Numbered from the stretch's first letter, positions 36,230 through 44,952 are shown. The stretch: DNA of 64,000 bases from Stakelama portus (GCF_003171655.1 NZ_QFZL01000001.1:992001-1056000); one strand, 5' to 3'. Numbers and translations are program-made. The notes: generated by a model not told the origin, from the sequence alone.

Positions 36230-37897
36230 ATGGCGGCGGAACTAAGCGAGCATAAAGAGGAACGGCGGCGCGAGGAAAGCAGCGATCTGATCACAGGCGC
36301 TTTCAGCGTAGCCGCGATCCTGATGTTCATCGGTATCGGCAGCTCGGTGCTGTCGACCAGCCTGCAATATTATTTCCAGGGCGGCGCCCCGGCAGACCGG
36401 TCGCTGGTGATCGCGCTGCTGCTCAACGTCGCGCTCATCCTGTTCGGCTGGCGTCGTCACGCCGCGCTGCGCGACGAAGTGAAGATCCGCGCGGAAGCCG
36501 AAGAGCGAGCGAACCTGCTTGCCTCGCGCGATCCGCTCACCGGATTCTACAATCGTCGCAGCCTGTCCGAAGAAGGCGCATCGATGTTCGCGCGCGCCGC
36601 GCGGCGCCGCAAGGCGATGGCGCTGATGATGCTCGACCTCGATCATTTCAAGACGATCAACGACATGCACGGCCATGCCGTGGGCGACGCCTTGCTCTGT
36701 GCGGTCGCCCGCGAAATCGCCGACGCAATGCCCCCGGTTGCGCTGACCGCGCGGCTGGGCGGCGACGAATTCTCCTGCGGGTTCCTGTTCGATCCGAGCG
36801 AACCGGGAGTTGTCGAGCGTATCGCCGAGCGGCTGGTGAGCCGCATGGCGCAGCCGTTCGAAGCCGAAGGGCTGCGGCTGCATATCAGCTGTTCGCTCGG
36901 GATAGCGCGGTCGGACTTCGACTGTAGTTCGATCGATTCGCTGATGCGCTCGGCCGATATCGCAATGTACGCGGCGAAAAAATCCGGTCGAAATCGCTTC
37001 GCCTGGTTCGACAATTCGATGGAGCGCGAGCTGCAGCTGCGCAACCAGCTGGAGAGCGGATTGCGCGCGGCCATTCCGAGCAACCAGATCGTCCCCTATT
37101 TCGAGCAGCAGATCGACCTTGCGACGGGCCGGCTGGACGGCTTCGAAGTGCTTGCACGCTGGGAACATCCGTTGCGCGGCACGGTGAACCCCGAAATCTT
37201 CATTCCGATCGCCGAGGAGACCGGACTGATCGGCGACCTGTCGCTGTCGATCATGCGTCAGGCCTTTGCCGCTGCGCGCGATTGGGATCCCTCGCTGTCG
37301 CTGTCGGTCAATATCTCTCCCTGGCAGCTGCGCGATGCCTGGCTTGCGCAAAAGATCATCAAGGTTCTGACCGAAAGCGGCTTTCCGGCGAACCGGCTGG
37401 AAGTCGAAATCACCGAAAGTTCGCTGTTCGATAATCTGGCGCTGGCGCAATCGATTGTCGGCAGTCTGAAAAATCAGGGCGTGCGCATCGCGCTCGACGA
37501 TTTCGGCACCGGCTATTCCTCATTGGCGCATCTGCGCGCCTTGCCGTTCGACAGGATCAAGATCGACAAGAGCTTCGTGCAGTCGATCAACGAAAGCGCC
37601 GACTCCGCCGCGATCGTCAACGCGATTGCCAGGCTGGGCGAAAGCCTAAACCTTCCGGTCACGGCAGAGGGCATCGAAAACGCCGCGATCGAGGAGCGGC
37701 TGCGCGCGATCGGCTGTTCCAAGGCGCAGGGTTGGCATTATGGCCGACCGCTGTCGGTGATGGATGCCCGCCGCCTGCTCGCCGAACGCCGCCTGCTCAC
37801 TTCCCAATCGGCACAGCCCCAGCGGACGGCCGCCGAAGGCGACCTGCCGCCGGTCACCAAGGGTCCGGCGACTACCAGCCAGCGCCTGGCTGGCTGA
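36230..37897 (+). CDS. Membrane-anchored GGDEF-EAL protein (c-di-GMP turnover)
   Basis: A 555-residue protein with two N-terminal membrane helices (about residues 20-45 and 58-75), a GGDEF domain with intact GGDEF at 177-181, and an EAL domain starting EVLARWEHP (306-314), then NISPWQLRD, EITESSL, DDFGTGYSSL, KIDKSF and AEGIE. The EAL triplet reads EVL, a common functional variant; the RxxD inhibitory site is absent from the GGDEF domain. Both activities may be real, with phosphodiesterase the more likely net output. It overlaps the convergent DUF924 gene by 26 bases. Confidence 0.93.
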   Translation: MAAELSEHKEERRREESSDLITGAFSVAAILMFIGIGSSVLSTSLQYYFQGGAPADRSLVIALLLNVALILFGWRRHAALRDEVKIRAEAEERANLLASRDPLTGFYNRRSLSEEGASMFARAARRRKAMALMMLDLDHFKTINDMHGHAVGDALLCAVAREIADAMPPVALTARLGGDEFSCGFLFDPSEPGVVERIAERLVSRMAQPFEAEGLRLHISCSLGIARSDFDCSSIDSLMRSADIAMYAAKKSGRNRFAWFDNSMERELQLRNQLESGLRAAIPSNQIVPYFEQQIDLATGRLDGFEVLARWEHPLRGTVNPEIFIPIAEETGLIGDLSLSIMRQAFAAARDWDPSLSLSVNISPWQLRDAWLAQKIIKVLTESGFPANRLEVEITESSLFDNLALAQSIVGSLKNQGVRIALDDFGTGYSSLAHLRALPFDRIKIDKSFVQSINESADSAAIVNAIARLGESLNLPVTAEGIENAAIEERLRAIGCSKAQGWHYGRPLSVMDARRLLAERRLLTSQSAQPQRTAAEGDLPPVTKGPATTSQRLAG

Positions 37898-38450
37898 GAT
37901 ACGCTTTCTCCGCCGGAGTCGATACGCGTCCCAGCGCTGCATTACGTGACGGAAAGCGCCCGAATTGCGCGATCACATCGGCGTGCGCATGCGCGAACTT
38001 CAGCGCCTCGGGCATGTCGAGCGTTTCGAAATGCACAACGCACAGGCGCTGCATTTCCGGATCTTCGGCATGCATCAGCGGCATATAGAGAAACTGGCGT
38101 TGCGCGGCGGGCATGCCGCGATCCCATTCGCGGACCATCGCCAGCAGCGTCAGTTCGAGCGCGAGTGGATCGGCCGCGAACGCCTCCGCCGTTCCGCGAT
38201 GGATGTTACGCGAAAACTGGTCGAGCAGGATCACCGCCGCCAGCAAGGTCTCGGGGGTATCGTGCCATTGCGATGCCTGATCCTCCAGCACCGCGTCGCG
38301 CAACGCGCCAAAGCGCGCCGCGATCTGGCTGTCCAGCGCGTCCGATTTGGCAAAATGCTGTTCCGGCGTCAGTTCTTCGAACCAGAAGTCGAGGATATCG
38401 CGTGCCTTCGCGTGGACTTCGGCATCCGCCGCAACTAGATCGTCCGCCAT
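37872..38450 (-). CDS. DUF924 family protein
   Basis: A 192-residue, mostly helical protein of unknown function. DUF924 marks are ILDFWFEELTPEQHFAKS, VILLDQFSRNIHRGTAEAFA and YMPLMHAEDPEMQ. The start at ATG 38450 is well supported by GGAGTT upstream (AGGAG eight bases before ATG). The start codon overlaps that of mtaB on the other strand at CATG, so the two genes diverge from the very same bases. The frame to 38600 continues inside mtaB and is not used. Confidence 0.9.
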   Translation of the reverse strand: MADDLVAADAEVHAKARDILDFWFEELTPEQHFAKSDALDSQIAARFGALRDAVLEDQASQWHDTPETLLAAVILLDQFSRNIHRGTAEAFAADPLALELTLLAMVREWDRGMPAAQRQFLYMPLMHAEDPEMQRLCVVHFETLDMPEALKFAHAHADVIAQFGRFPSRNAALGRVSTPAEKAYLSQPGAGW

Positions 38451-39702
38451 GGCCGCAACTCCTTCTTCCTTGTCAGAGCCCCATATCGTCTCGCTGGGGT
38501 GCCGACTCAACCTGGCAGAAAGCGAAACGATCCGTACGCTGCTCGGCGATTCCGACACCGTGGTCGTCAACAGCTGCGCAGTGACGAACGAAGCGGTCAA
38601 GCAGACGCGTCAGGCCATCCGCCGCGTCCGGCGCGAGCGCCCACAGGCACAGCTGGTCGTAACCGGCTGCGCCGCGCAGATCGATCCGGACAGTTTTTCG
38701 GCGATGCCCGAAGTCGACCGGGTGATCGGCAATGCCGACAAGCTGTTGCCCGGCGCGTGGCATAGCGACGACGCACGGATCGTTCGCGACGTGATGACGA
38801 TCGAAGACACCGCGCCGCATCTGGCCGCGAGTTTTTCGGCGCATGCCAAGGCGTTTGTCGAGGTTCAGAACGGGTGCGACCATCGCTGCACCTTTTGTGC
38901 GATCCCCTTTGGCCGCGGCAACAGCCGGTCGGTGCCCGCCGGAGCGGTGATCGACCGGATCGCCACGCTGGTCGATGCCGGACATCGCGAGGTCGTGCTG
39001 ACCGGAGTCGATCTCACCAGCTATGGCGCCGACTTGCCGGGAGCGCCCACGCTGGGCGCGCTGGTCGAGCGCATTTTGCGCCATGTCCCCACCCTCCCCC
39101 GCCTGCGCCTCTCTTCGCTCGATTCGATCGAAATCGACGACCGGCTGTTCGCGCTGCTGACGCAGGAGCCGCGCGTGATGCCGCACGTGCATCTGTCGCT
39201 ACAGGCGGGTGACGACATGATCCTGAAGCGGATGAAGCGCCGCCATAGCCGGCGCGAGGCGGTTGGCATTGTCGAACGGCTAAAGGCCGCGCGACCCGAA
39301 ATCGCGATCGGCGCGGACATTATCGCAGGTTTCCCGACCGAAGACGCGGCTATGGCGGCGAACACGCTCGCGCTGATCGACGATTGCGACATCGTCCATG
39401 CCCATATCTTTCCCTATAGCCCGCGCGAAGGCACGCCCGCCGCGCGGATGCCGCAATTGCCGCGCGAAACCATCAAGGCACGCGCCGCCGCGCTCCGTTC
39501 CGCCGGTGCCCGTCGCCGCCGCCTATGGCTCGAAACGCTGATCGGCACGCGACAGCGCGTGCTGGTCGAACGCAGCGGCGCGCGCGGGCATGGCGAGGGC
39601 TATGCCGAGGTCCATTTCGATCGGTTGCCGCAGCATGACGGCATTGCCGACATCAGCATCACACATGTTCAGGGAGAGTATCTGGTGGGAGAACCCGCAT
39701 GA
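38449..39702 (+). CDS. mtaB: tRNA (N6-threonylcarbamoyladenosine37-C2)-methylthiotransferase MtaB
   Basis: Radical-SAM enzyme that adds the methylthio group to t6A37 of tRNA. It has N-terminal cluster cysteines C18, C43 and C74 (LGCRLN, NSCAVT, TGCAA) and the radical-SAM triad CDHRCTFC (143, 147, 150), then a TRAM domain at the end. The ATG at 38449 has no good ribosome-binding site, and the TTG near 38473 is an alternative. The stop overlaps ftsY as ATGA. Confidence 0.95.
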   Translation: MAATPSSLSEPHIVSLGCRLNLAESETIRTLLGDSDTVVVNSCAVTNEAVKQTRQAIRRVRRERPQAQLVVTGCAAQIDPDSFSAMPEVDRVIGNADKLLPGAWHSDDARIVRDVMTIEDTAPHLAASFSAHAKAFVEVQNGCDHRCTFCAIPFGRGNSRSVPAGAVIDRIATLVDAGHREVVLTGVDLTSYGADLPGAPTLGALVERILRHVPTLPRLRLSSLDSIEIDDRLFALLTQEPRVMPHVHLSLQAGDDMILKRMKRRHSRREAVGIVERLKAARPEIAIGADIIAGFPTEDAAMAANTLALIDDCDIVHAHIFPYSPREGTPAARMPQLPRETIKARAAALRSAGARRRRLWLETLIGTRQRVLVERSGARGHGEGYAEVHFDRLPQHDGIADISITHVQGEYLVGEPA

Positions 39703-40637
39703 GCACGCGTCCGGGGTGGCACCAGAAACTGCTCGGCGGCTTTCGCAAGACGTCGGACCGGTTGCTCGGCAATCTCGCCGGCCTCACGGCGGCGCGGCTG
39801 GACGAGGAAACGCTCGACGAAGTCGAAGAGGCGCTGATCGCATCCGATCTGGGCCCCGGCGTCGCCGCGCGCATTCGCGACCGGCTCGCCGAAGGGCAAT
39901 ATGAGCGCGGCATGGAGGAGCTGGGCATCCGGCTCGTCGTCGCCGAGGAAATCGCCCGGTCGCTCGAACCGGTGGCAAAACGCCTGGAAATCGACGCCTT
40001 TCCGCGCCCGCAGGTGATCCTGGTCATCGGCGTCAACGGATCGGGCAAGACGACCACCATCGCCAAGCTCGCCAATCTGCTGCTCGAACAGGATTATTCG
40101 GTGATGCTGGCGGCGGGCGACACGTTCCGCGCGGCGGCGATCGGACAGCTTCGCACCTGGGCCGAGCGGATCGGCGTGCCGATCGTATCCGGTGCCGAAG
40201 GCGGCGATGCTGCCGGTATCGTCTTCGAAGCAGTCAAAAAGGCGACCGAAGTCGGCACCGACGTGCTGATCGTCGATACGGCGGGACGGCTTCAGAACAA
40301 GCGCGAGCTGATGGACGAGCTCGCCAAGATCCGGCGCGTGCTTGGCCGGCTCAATCCCGCGGCGCCGCATGACGTCGTGCTGGTGCTCGACGCGACCACC
40401 GGCCAGAACGCGCTGAGCCAGATCGAAGTGTTCAAGGAAGTCGCCGGCGTGACCGGCCTGGTCATGACCAAGCTGGATGGCACGGCGCGCGGCGGCGTGC
40501 TGGTCGCGGCGGCAGAGAAATACGGACTGCCCATCCATGCGATCGGCGTCGGCGAAACGGTCGACGACCTGCGCCCCTTCGATGCGAATGAAGTTGCCCG
40601 GATTATCGCCGGGGTCGAAGAATTCGCGAAACGCTGA
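39699..40637 (+). CDS. ftsY: Signal recognition particle receptor FtsY
   Basis: SRP receptor GTPase. This short form (312 residues) lacks the long acidic A domain, as is usual in alphaproteobacteria. The P-loop is GVNGSGKTT (111-119); DTFRAAA, DTAGRLQNK and TKLDGTARGG follow. It is coupled to mtaB by four bases, and the next gene, ispZ, starts 51 bases on. Confidence 0.97.
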   Translation: MSTRPGWHQKLLGGFRKTSDRLLGNLAGLTAARLDEETLDEVEEALIASDLGPGVAARIRDRLAEGQYERGMEELGIRLVVAEEIARSLEPVAKRLEIDAFPRPQVILVIGVNGSGKTTTIAKLANLLLEQDYSVMLAAGDTFRAAAIGQLRTWAERIGVPIVSGAEGGDAAGIVFEAVKKATEVGTDVLIVDTAGRLQNKRELMDELAKIRRVLGRLNPAAPHDVVLVLDATTGQNALSQIEVFKEVAGVTGLVMTKLDGTARGGVLVAAAEKYGLPIHAIGVGETVDDLRPFDANEVARIIAGVEEFAKR

Positions 40638-40687
40638 AAAGCCCGGCGGATATTCCCCGAATGTCGCTCTATCGATAGAAAGCCGTT

Positions 40688-41305
40688 ATGAACGCTGCAT
40701 CCAAGCCGCCCCTGTCACCCGGTTTCAGAATGCTGATCGATTTCGGTCCGCTCCTGGTATTTTTCGCGGTCAACTATCTCTACCCGTCCGAATCCGAACT
40801 GCAAAAGGCGCTCGCCGCCACCGCCGCGTTCATGGTCTCGATGGCGATTGCCATGGGACTGTCCTTCTGGAAGGCCGGGCGCATTTCGCCGATGTTGTGG
40901 ATTTCCGGCGGGCTCGTGCTCGTGTTCGGCAGCCTGACGATCTATTTCCACGATCAGACCTGGATCCAGATCAAGCCCACCGTTGTGTACACGATGTTCG
41001 CAACGGTGCTCGCCTATGGGCTGATCACCAACAAGCCGCTGCTCCAGATGCTGCTCGAAAGCGCTTATCCCGGGCTTTCGGCCAGGGGCTGGCGCCTGCT
41101 GACGATCAACTGGGTGATTTTCTTCGTCGCAATGGCGGTGATGAACGAAATCGCGCGACAGATGCTCAGCTGGGATGCGTGGCTGAACTACAAGGCATGG
41201 GGCGTGACCGGAATGACCTTCGTCTTTGCCCTGGCCAACGTACCCATGTTGATGAAGCATGGGCTGCAGACGCAGAAGGACGCGCCGCTTCCTCCGGAAG
41301 GGTGA
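40688..41305 (+). CDS. ispZ: Inner-membrane septation protein A family (YciB/IspZ)
   Basis: A 205-residue polytopic membrane protein with five to six helices. Family marks are KPTVVYTMFA (in IQIKPTVVYTMF), the WRLLTINWVIFFVAMAVMNE segment and the C-terminal WGVTGMTFVFALANVP. YciB in E. coli is linked to envelope maintenance and septation. Its position after ftsY is common in alphaproteobacteria. Confidence 0.93.
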   Translation: MNAASKPPLSPGFRMLIDFGPLLVFFAVNYLYPSESELQKALAATAAFMVSMAIAMGLSFWKAGRISPMLWISGGLVLVFGSLTIYFHDQTWIQIKPTVVYTMFATVLAYGLITNKPLLQMLLESAYPGLSARGWRLLTINWVIFFVAMAVMNEIARQMLSWDAWLNYKAWGVTGMTFVFALANVPMLMKHGLQTQKDAPLPPEG

Positions 41306-41327
41306 GCACGCAATCCATATACGCATG

Positions 41328-41367
41328 AAAAAAGGGGCGCCGGATCACAGGATCCGACGCCCCTTTT
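41328..41367. terminator. Bidirectional rho-independent terminator
   Basis: Thirteen-base arms with one mismatch (41334-41346 and 41351-41363, GGGGCG to GATC) enclose ACAG, with six A on the left and TTTT on the right. It serves ispZ (+) and the superoxide dismutase gene (-). Confidence 0.9.
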
Positions 41368-41384
41368 CGTTATTCGGGTGGCGA

Positions 41385-42005
41385 TCAGCCCTGATCGGCT
41401 GCCGCGATGCCGCTGCCGTCCAGATTCTTCGCAACGAAATCCCAGTTGATGAGATTGGCCGTCACGGCATCGAGATAGCCTGGGCGCGCATTCCGATAAT
41501 CGACATAATAGGCATGTTCCCACACGTCGATCGTCAGCAACGGCACCATGCCTTCATACGCCACCGGCGTATCCGCATCGTGCAGCGAAGTGACCTTCAG
41601 CTTGTCGCCATCGAGGACGAGCCAGCCCCAGCCGCTGCCGAAATGGCCGGCGCTTTCCGCCTTGATCTTGTCGACCAGCGCGTCGGTCGAACCGAAGCCG
41701 TCGTTGATCAGATCGGCGAGCTTGCCGCTCGGCGCGGTCTTTTCGGGAGTCAGGCAGTGCCAGAAAAAGCTGTGGTTCCAGATCTGGGCGCTGTTGTTGA
41801 ACAGGCCCTTGTCGCCATCGGCCTTGGCCTTTTTGATGATCTCGGTCAGCTTCATGCCGCCCAGACCCTTTTCGTCAACAAAGCCGTTGGTCTTGTCGAC
41901 ATACGCCTTGTGATGCTTGCCGTGGTGATATTCGAGCGTTTCGGCCGACATGTGCGGCGCGAGCGCATCCTTGGCATAGGGGAGCGCAGGAAGTTCGAAG
42001 GCCAT
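41385..42005 (-). CDS. sodB: Superoxide dismutase, iron type
   Basis: Disproportionates superoxide. From the ATG at 42005 it has 206 residues with metal ligands H27 (YHHGKHH), H78 (WNHSFFWH), D160 and H164 (DVWEHAYYVDY). The AQIWNHSFFW segment with Gln just before is the Fe-SOD pattern, and there is no signal peptide, so it is cytoplasmic. The in-frame upstream start at 42038 adds eleven residues without family match. Confidence 0.95.
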   Translation of the reverse strand: MAFELPALPYAKDALAPHMSAETLEYHHGKHHKAYVDKTNGFVDEKGLGGMKLTEIIKKAKADGDKGLFNNSAQIWNHSFFWHCLTPEKTAPSGKLADLINDGFGSTDALVDKIKAESAGHFGSGWGWLVLDGDKLKVTSLHDADTPVAYEGMVPLLTIDVWEHAYYVDYRNARPGYLDAVTANLINWDFVAKNLDGSGIAAADQG

Positions 42006-42102
42006 GGGATTTCCCTCCTCATTGGTATGATCCGTCACGGCGCCTAACGCATCGACAGCGATATGGCCGCATCAAAATTTCTTGTGTCGTCATCGAAACA
42101 AC

Positions 42103-42175
42103 CGATGGTCGCCGACAACGGCTCGGGCGATGGTCGCCGACACCGGCTCAGCGATGGTCGCCGACACCGGCTCAG
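42103..42175. repeat. Three tandem 24/25-base repeats at the end of pspF
   Basis: CGATGGTCGCCGACA followed by ACGGCTC or CCGGCTC is repeated at 42103-42127 (25 bases, less exact), 42128-42151 and 42152-42175 (identical 24-mers). The pspF stop codon (42172-42174) lies in the last copy. On the minus strand each unit contains GCCG-GTGT-CGGC, a small hairpin. Confidence 0.9.
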
Positions 42176-43200
42176 GATGCGTTGCCGCCGAGCAGTTCAT
42201 GTCGCTTCAGCGCATGGCGAAGCTGATCATAGGTCAGCCCCAGCGCATCGGCGGTCGCGCGTTGATTGTGCCGCTGTTCGGCGAGTGCCTGAGCCAATAA
42301 TCTACGTTCGAACTGTGCAACCTGTTCCTTGAAGTCGCCACTATACTGAACTTCCGGGGCAGAGGGCGCCGCCGACGCGCCGGATGCCGCGTTCGCGGCA
42401 GGCGATGATCCCGTCGGCGTGCGAGGTCGATAGGGGGAATCGAACGGGTCGATCTGAATGGCATCGACGGGACCATCCAGATCCCAGCGATAGACTGCGC
42501 GCTCGACCACGTTGCGCAGTTCGCGGACATTGCCCGGCCAGTCATATCCGCGCAGCGCCGCTTCGGCGGCATCGCCGAATCCCGGCCAGTCAAGCCAGCC
42601 CAGCTCCGCGGCCATGCGGCGGCCGTAAAAGTCGGCGAGGATCATGACGTCCCCTCCCCGCGCGCGCAGCGGCGGCAGGGTCACGACTTCGAAGCTCAGC
42701 CGGTCGAGAAGGTCCGCGCGGAACGTCCCTTTCTCCACCCGATCGGGAAGATGTTCGTTGGTCGCCGCGACAATCCGCACATCGACCTGAATCGGGCGCG
42801 AGGTACCGATGCGCGTGATTTCTCCATATTCAACCGCCCGCAGCAACCGGTCCTGCGCCGCCATCGACAGCGTACCGAGTTCGTCGAGGAACAGGGTGCC
42901 GCCATCGGCTTCCTCGAACCGCCCTGCCCGCGCCTTGGACGCGCCGGTAAACGCCCCTGCCTCATGCCCGAACAATTCCGCTTCGATCAGCGTTTCGGGA
43001 AGCGCCGCGCAGTTCATCACGACCAGCGGCTGATCCCAGCGCCCGGACAGGCGGTGCAGGCGCTCTGCGACCAGCTCCTTACCCGTACCGCGCTCGCCGA
43101 TCACCAGCACCGGGCGATCGAGCCCTGCCGCACGGCTCGCCTTTTCGAGCGTGTCGAGAAAGGCCCCTGACTGGCCAATGACCTGCGTGATCCGTTCCAT
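42172..43200 (-). CDS. pspF: Phage shock protein operon activator PspF (sigma-54-dependent)
   Basis: Counting from the ATG at 43200, a 342-residue AAA+ activator without a receiver domain, as in PspF. Walker A is GERGTGKE (35-42), the sigma-54 contact loop GAFTGA is at 82-87, and GTLFLDEL and the C-terminal Fis-type HTH (NQRATADALGLTYDQLRHAL) follow. It lacks any sensor domain, so control is by PspA binding. The start at 43236 would add twelve residues and extend into the operator region; 43200 is preferred. It is divergent from the psp operon, as in E. coli. Confidence 0.95.
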   Translation of the reverse strand: MERITQVIGQSGAFLDTLEKASRAAGLDRPVLVIGERGTGKELVAERLHRLSGRWDQPLVVMNCAALPETLIEAELFGHEAGAFTGASKARAGRFEEADGGTLFLDELGTLSMAAQDRLLRAVEYGEITRIGTSRPIQVDVRIVAATNEHLPDRVEKGTFRADLLDRLSFEVVTLPPLRARGGDVMILADFYGRRMAAELGWLDWPGFGDAAEAALRGYDWPGNVRELRNVVERAVYRWDLDGPVDAIQIDPFDSPYRPRTPTGSSPAANAASGASAAPSAPEVQYSGDFKEQVAQFERRLLAQALAEQRHNQRATADALGLTYDQLRHALKRHELLGGNAS

Positions 43201-43210
43201 TGCCAATATC

Positions 43211-43250
43211 TGGTGTAAATCACCAATAGTTGGCAAGTGATAAATACCAA
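43211..43250. promoter_or_regulatory. Probable PspF upstream activating sites
   Basis: Between pspF and the sigma-54 promoter there are two inverted repeats: TGGTG-TAAAT-CACCA (43211-43225) and TTGG with CCAA (43230-43250) around an AT-rich centre. Position 50-90 bases upstream of the -24 element fits PspF-binding enhancers, which could also repress pspF itself. Confidence 0.6.
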
Positions 43251-43300
43251 CTTTTTTGAAGGAACCGCGAAAAAGCCCGGAAAACAGCCATTTTCAAAAT

Positions 43301-43315
43301 TGGCACGCTTCCTGC
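43301..43315 (+). promoter_or_regulatory. Sigma-54 promoter of the psp operon
   Basis: TGGCAC (43301-43306), GCTTC, CTGC (43312-43315): the GG and GC doublets are ten bases apart as required, matching TGGCAC-N5-TTGC with one change (C for the first T). It lies 62 bases upstream of the first small gene of the operon. Confidence 0.85.
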
Positions 43316-43377
43316 GAAGCATGGGGCAAGCCCGAGCAAACGGGCAAAACGACAACCAAGGTTCAGGGATACAGACA

Positions 43378-43485
43378 ATGACTTATCAGGGCACCAACTA
43401 TCGCACGGCTTTCGCAGCGGTTGCCTGCTCGATCGTTTTCAGCGCCATTTTCATGCTGAGCTCGGTCGGCCCCGCCATCGCCTGA
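43378..43485 (+). CDS. 35-residue membrane peptide, first gene of the psp operon
   Basis: Begins MTYQGTNYRTAF and then forms one hydrophobic helix (about residues 11-30, VACSIVFSAIFMLSSV) with an Ala-rich end. The ATG lies 62 bases after the sigma-54 promoter and 102 bases before pspA. A short hydrophobic peptide with AxA at the end could also be a cleaved signal-like peptide. No family is recognised; its fixed position under the psp promoter is the reason to annotate it. There is no strong Shine-Dalgarno sequence (TTCAGGG is the nearest purine-rich stretch). Confidence 0.6.
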   Translation: MTYQGTNYRTAFAAVACSIVFSAIFMLSSVGPAIA

Positions 43486-43587
43486 GCCTGACAGAACTTC
43501 CGCTCACTTGCCCCGGTGAGCGGTTCGCGCCGGGACGGGGCCCCCTAGCCGTCCCGGCGCCACCCCATACGAAGGAGTAGCGTTGCA

Positions 43588-44256
43588 ATGGGTATCTTTT
43601 CTCGCACCCGCGACATCATCGCCGCGAACGTCACCGACCTGCTCGACAAGGCCGAAGACCCCGCGAAGATGATCCGCATGATCATCCTGGAGATGGAAGA
43701 AACGCTGGTCGAGGTTCGCGCCTCTGCGGCCCGCACCATCGCCGACCAGAAGGAAATGCGCCGCCACATCGGCAAGCTGGAAAAGCTTCAGGAAAGCTGG
43801 ACCGAAAAGGCCGAGCTGGCGCTTTCCAAGGATCGCGAGGATCTCGCCAAGGCAGCGCTGACCGAACGCCAGAAGGCGGCCGATATGTGCGAACAGCTGG
43901 AAAGCGAAATCGCGGTTCTCGACGATGCGCTGCGCGCCTCGGAAGAGGATATCGCCAAGCTGCAGAACAAGCTGCGCGAGGCGCGTACCCGCCAGAATTC
44001 GATCATGACCCGCCTGGAAACGGCCAATAACCGCTTCCGGATGCGCGAAATGACCAATGGCAGCCGCATGACCGAAGCCTTTTCGCGCTTCGACATGCTC
44101 GAACGCCGGGTCGACTTCGCCGAAGGTCGCGCCGACGCCGCCGGCCTGGGTGCACAGCCCAAGTCGCTGGACGAGGAAATCGCCGAGCTGCGTTCGTCCG
44201 AAAAGGTCGAAGCGGAGCTGGAAGCCCTGAAGAAGCGCGTGAACAAGGAGGGCTGA
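43588..44256 (+). CDS. pspA: Phage shock protein A
   Basis: PspA forms ESCRT-III-like coats on stressed inner membrane and inhibits PspF. The 222-residue coiled-coil protein starts MGIFSRTRDIIAANVTDLL, with the amphipathic helix and the DPAKMIRMII segment that marks PspA. Long charged helices fill residues 25-210. GAAGGAG lies upstream. It is followed by pspB with four bases between. Confidence 0.97.
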   Translation: MGIFSRTRDIIAANVTDLLDKAEDPAKMIRMIILEMEETLVEVRASAARTIADQKEMRRHIGKLEKLQESWTEKAELALSKDREDLAKAALTERQKAADMCEQLESEIAVLDDALRASEEDIAKLQNKLREARTRQNSIMTRLETANNRFRMREMTNGSRMTEAFSRFDMLERRVDFAEGRADAAGLGAQPKSLDEEIAELRSSEKVEAELEALKKRVNKEG

Positions 44257-44260
44257 TCCG

Positions 44261-44536
44261 ATGGAAGACGTTTTCCTGCCGATCGTCGTCCTTGGCATCC
44301 TCTTCATCGGCCTGCCGTGGGTGATCCTGCACTATGTGACCAAATGGAAACAGGCAGCAACGATCACCAACGAGGATGAGAAGCTGCTCGACGAGCTCCA
44401 CTATCTGGCCCGGCGCCTTGAGGACCGGCTTCAGACGATCGAACGGATCGTCGCCGCCGACAACCCCGATTTCCGCCCCGCCCCGCCGCCGACTTCGGAA
44501 GAAGCCGATCCCTATAGCTACAGCCGGAGGAATTGA
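44261..44536 (+). CDS. pspB: Phage shock protein B
   Basis: A 91-residue protein with one N-terminal membrane helix (about residues 5-27, VVLGILFIGLPWVILHYV) and a cytoplasmic coiled coil with LEDRLQTIERIVAAD. PspB works with PspC to pull PspA off PspF when the membrane is damaged. The size and layout match known PspB; the C-terminal tail is Pro-rich. One base separates its TGA from pspC. Confidence 0.93.
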   Translation: MEDVFLPIVVLGILFIGLPWVILHYVTKWKQAATITNEDEKLLDELHYLARRLEDRLQTIERIVAADNPDFRPAPPPTSEEADPYSYSRRN

Positions 44537-44537
44537 G

Positions 44538-44918
44538 ATGTCCGCCAGCCGCACCAAATTCTACCTCGACAAGCAAAACGCCAAATGGTCGGGCGTCTGC
44601 TCGGGGATCGCCGACTATACCGGCGTGGAAGTCACCTGGGTCCGCCTCGGCGCGGTACTCCTGACCATCGCCGGGGGCTTTCCCTGGACGCTGATCGCCT
44701 ATTTCGCAGTCGCATGGATGGCCAATCCCAGGCCGTACGGCCTGTATGACAATCCGGAAGACGCGAAATTCTGGCAGGGCGTGCGCACCAATCCCGGGCG
44801 CTCCACCGCCGAGGTCCGCTCGAAGTTCCGCGACATCGACCGCCGCCTGAGCGACATCGAAGTCTTCTACACCAGCCGCAACACGCGTCTGGCCGACGAA
44901 ATCGAAAACCTGCGCTGA
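44538..44918 (+). CDS. pspC: Phage shock protein C
   Basis: A 126-residue protein with the PspC domain: KFYLDKQNAKWSGVCSGIAD and then a membrane helix (about residues 36-58, LGAVLLTIAGGFPWTLIAYF). The C-terminus has a helix with RRLSDIE and ends EIENLR, similar to the tails of the additional small proteins downstream. The ATG at 44538 is preceded by CGGAGGAATTG. Confidence 0.95.
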   Translation: MSASRTKFYLDKQNAKWSGVCSGIADYTGVEVTWVRLGAVLLTIAGGFPWTLIAYFAVAWMANPRPYGLYDNPEDAKFWQGVRTNPGRSTAEVRSKFRDIDRRLSDIEVFYTSRNTRLADEIENLR

Positions 44919-44952
44919 AACCGCAGCAAAAACACGAACAGGGAGAAGTGAG

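Noticed and set aside
42103..42175. CRISPR-like array
   Set aside because: The units are directly adjacent with no spacers, only three copies, and no cas genes are in the window.
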